Below are positions 62,321-64,000 of a DNA stretch of 64,000 nt, in pieces; the first letter of the stretch is position 1, and the number at the start of each line of letters is the position of its first letter. The translations under genes and the position numbers were made by a program. The stretch covers positions 90,205 through 154,204 of the forward strand of contig JAVERT010000004.1 of the NCBI GenBank assembly GCA_034006985.1, read 5' to 3'. Source of the DNA: Gudongella sp034006985. GTDB taxonomy: Bacteria; Bacillota; Clostridia; Tissierellales; Tissierellaceae. The notes beneath the pieces are model-generated. The model saw only the letters and a program-made list of their open reading frames with translations, was not told the origin of the DNA and did not search any database.

Positions 62321-62480
62321 AAGAAGCATAAGTTATTTACAATATACTCTTGTAACAAATTTACTTAATTAAAGTCATAGATTTTCGCATAAAAAAATGA
62401 CTCTGGTCATTTTTTATTCCAAAGTCATTTTAATTATTATACTAACGATATAATTATCTTGAATATTACACTCATAATTG
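62321..62480 (-). pseudogene. Decayed copy of the histidine kinase 3' end and terminator
   Basis: This stretch aligns with 30553-30720: the plus-strand blocks AGTTATTTACAATATAC and GCATAAAAAAATGACTCT are shared almost exactly, and the segment encoding the kinase C-terminus is still visible. The kinase ends KIDYNTQDGFMAIISI. The copy reads INYECNIQDNYIVSIII. The terminator stem here has mismatches (CTCTGGTCA against TCCAAAGTCA), consistent with loss of function. Both copies point the same way. Confidence 0.65.
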
Positions 62481-62489
62481 ATAAATACT

Positions 62490-63614
62490 CTAATAATCTA
62501 TCAATACTGGTTTATATTCATCTGGTAATTCTTCTTCACTTAAAAATTTAAAATCATCATCACTCAGTATAGGTATAAATACTTCATATGGTATCCTAGA
62601 AAACTCACAAGCATAATTACTAGCTCCGAACCACATACCTTCTTTACTACTCAAATTTAAATCTCTGGCAAATTTAGTATTATTTGAGCAATCATGCACT
62701 ACTAAATCCCAGTTTTCTTCATCGGCTACTTTCATAAATTTCAGTGTTAATTCCCTACTCCAAATCGGAGATATATAGCCATGTCTAGAAATATACATAT
62801 TTTCCCAATAATAATTACCTATGTTATTTTCTTTCAAATGTAATTCTGCGCAATTTATGAAATCTAATTTCGTTTCTAAGATATCTCGTTTTTTCTCAAA
62901 AAATGATTTGAAAAATTCAGGAGTCATCGGTGTTTCGATACCTACATTTTGAATATATTTTTTTGCTATTCCAATATTTTCAATAACTTTATCTGAACAA
63001 TTTGAAGCCCCAAGGTTAAAACGTATCTCATTAAGACCTGCTTCTCCCAATGCTTTTAATGTCTCTTCCGTAGCTAAAGTGCCATTTGTATACAAGTGTT
63101 GATAAATTCCTGCATCTCTAAATTTCTTTATAACAACGTAATATTTTTCAATTTCCATAAATGGTTCTAAATAAACATAAGAAACTCCTGTAGGTTTCTG
63201 GTGAATGGAAAGAAGTAAATCAATATCCTTCTCATAAAATTTCGTCCCCCCAATTTCCCACATATCTTCTCCAATTGGCGGAATATCTTCTAATTCTCCA
63301 TAATTATAACAGAACTTACAGTTTAAATTGCATTTATTCGTTTTCCTGATTGCACCCAATCCAGTACCCAAAAGACAAGAACGACATCCTTTGGGAAATT
63401 TACTTTCATTGCCCACAAATAAAGTTCTATTCTCCAAAGTTTTTAAACCCTCTATTTCAGAGATTAACATATTATTTCTATGATCAATCGCCGCCTCAAT
63501 TTGTTTAAAGGTAGCAAAAATAATTTCTTCATGTTTTGGGCTAATCTCATCTTCTTCAGTCAATTGTGAAAAAAAATCAAACCATATCAACGCATCACTC
63601 TTTGAAATCTTCAT
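62490..63614 (-). CDS. Radical SAM protein of unknown substrate
   Basis: The 374-residue protein has the radical-SAM cluster motif C-x3-C-x2-C (Cys95, Cys99, Cys102 in KCNLNCKFCYN), preceded by another cysteine pair (Cys77, Cys80 in GCRSC) that could bind metal. Later segments YVYLEPFMEIEKYY and HLYTNGTLATEETLKALGEAGLNEIRFNLG fit the barrel of this superfamily. There is no SPASM-type cysteine-rich tail, so a peptide-modifying role is not supported. No obvious precursor peptide is adjacent. The ATG follows AGAGGAGGAAACGTT. The product cannot be deduced from sequence. Confidence 0.85.
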   Translation of the reverse strand: MKISKSDALIWFDFFSQLTEEDEISPKHEEIIFATFKQIEAAIDHRNNMLISEIEGLKTLENRTLFVGNESKFPKGCRSCLLGTGLGAIRKTNKCNLNCKFCYNYGELEDIPPIGEDMWEIGGTKFYEKDIDLLLSIHQKPTGVSYVYLEPFMEIEKYYVVIKKFRDAGIYQHLYTNGTLATEETLKALGEAGLNEIRFNLGASNCSDKVIENIGIAKKYIQNVGIETPMTPEFFKSFFEKKRDILETKLDFINCAELHLKENNIGNYYWENMYISRHGYISPIWSRELTLKFMKVADEENWDLVVHDCSNNTKFARDLNLSSKEGMWFGASNYACEFSRIPYEVFIPILSDDDFKFLSEEELPDEYKPVLIDY

Positions 63615-63943
63615 AACGTTTCCTCCTCTATTTAATTCCTTCCGAAGACTAAATTAAATCTTCTCAATATAATTTTAATGTAAGTAGCATTCTAAATTAG
63701 AAATTTAATCTTTACAATTAAATAACCTATTTTTTTATTTTTAAAATAATTACTCCTTTTTTGCAACATACATCCCTTCATAACTAATTTATTATATCAT
63801 AGATTGTGCCAAATAATCCTAATTGAGCCATTTCAAAATATTTTATTCTTATCCCCTATCTGATAAAAGTACATGGATAGGTTACACTAAGTAGGACAGT
63901 TCTTTACTTAACATGGTACAATTAAATCAGGAGGAGATTTAAA
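63615..63943. other. Intergenic region with the probable left end of an insertion sequence
   Basis: About 330 nt, very AT-rich up to about 63,860. It holds the promoter of the radical SAM gene on the minus strand. From about 63,870 the composition changes (GGATAGGTTACACTAAGTAG and GGACAGTT), and a transposase-type gene with AGGAGGAG follows, so the left inverted end of an insertion sequence probably lies at about 63,870-63,905. The matching right end is outside the window. Confidence 0.45.
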
Positions 63944-64000
63944 TGGCCAAAAAGCGTTTCGATGAAGACTTTAAGAAACAGCTCGTAAAGATCTACAATC
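63944..64000 (+). CDS. Start of a transposase (IS3-type OrfA-like), cut by the window
   Basis: Only 19 codons are visible, reading MAKKRFDEDFKKQLVKIYN, which matches the usual start of the HTH_Tnp_1 helix-turn-helix proteins (OrfA) of IS3-family elements. The ATG follows AGGAGGAGATTTAA. Codon choice (GCC, CGT, CTC, GAC) is richer in G and C than in the neighbours, which agrees with a mobile origin. The rest lies beyond the window, so the exact family cannot be confirmed. Confidence 0.7.

Larger units (their letters stand above)
61613..62489. other. Long intergenic region with relics
   Basis: About 880 nt lack an intact gene. From left to right it holds the leader and candidate promoter of the TPR gene, AT-rich sequence, a 64-codon frame without a good start (61979-62170), an 8-bp inverted repeat (GTAAAGCT / AGCTTTAC) near 62.29-62.32 kb, and a decayed copy of the 3' end of the histidine kinase and its terminator (62.32-62.48 kb). 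Confidence 0.65.

Noticed and set aside
61613..62489. Search for a c-di-GMP riboswitch or other structured leader before the TPR-giant operon
   Set aside because: I did not find the conserved cores of the GEMM-I or GEMM-II classes. Only the palindrome and the relics were seen.

Overview
The window is AT-rich, with tightly packed genes, strong AGGAGG-type ribosome binding sites, frequent TTG/GTG starts, a PyrR-type pyr leader, a class 1B PyrD/PyrK pair and S-layer-homology (SLH) proteins. This points to an anaerobic low-GC Gram-positive of the class Clostridia in the broad sense. A Tissierellales or Sedimentibacter-like host is only a guess. Most genes lie on the minus strand. I found no rRNA, tRNA or CRISPR array.

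Layout: (1) 1-6.5 kb, minus strand: a V4R-domain sensor, a PAS-PAS-GGDEF diguanylate cyclase, then pyrF, pyrK, pyrD, pyrE, a PyrR-binding leader with attenuator, and pyrB running off the left edge. (2) 6.7-9.5 kb: an ABC-2 exporter pair and a membrane-anchored SGNH hydrolase. (3) 9.7-18 kb: mostly single genes, namely an OsmC-like protein behind a CsoR/CstR-like operator, an aromatic-acid-exporter-like protein, an Asp/Glu racemase, a secreted DUF4163/copper-amine-oxidase-like protein, an Imm5-like immunity protein, a GT4 glycosyltransferase, an alpha-toroid protein and a QueG-like iron-sulfur protein. (4) 18.2-23.9 kb: a PucR regulator, FdrA (AllF), a DUF1116 protein (AllG) and carbamate kinase, which look like a carbamoyl-transfer module that makes ATP from purine or allantoin breakdown, but with no AllH subunit in view. 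(5) 24-25.8 kb: small housekeeping or accessory genes.

(6) 26-61.6 kb, all minus strand: a cell-surface island. In transcription order it has a membrane TPR protein, one 25.9-kb gene for an 8,633-residue secreted protein ending in three SLH domains, a PAS protein with a kinase-type phosphoacceptor domain but no ATPase domain, a LuxR/NarL response regulator, a 7TM-type histidine kinase, an AIM24-family protein, a small membrane protein, a lipoprotein, and an RCC1-SLH protein that shares its C-terminal domain with the lipoprotein. The gene order suggests a giant S-layer-attached adhesin or filament with its own helper and signalling genes. That function is inferred. A decayed copy of the 3' end of the histidine kinase and its terminator lies at about 62.3-62.5 kb, in the same orientation as the intact one. 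The giant gene therefore sits between direct repeats about 32 kb apart.

(7) 62.5-64 kb: a radical SAM gene and, at the right edge, the start of a transposase-like gene on the plus strand.
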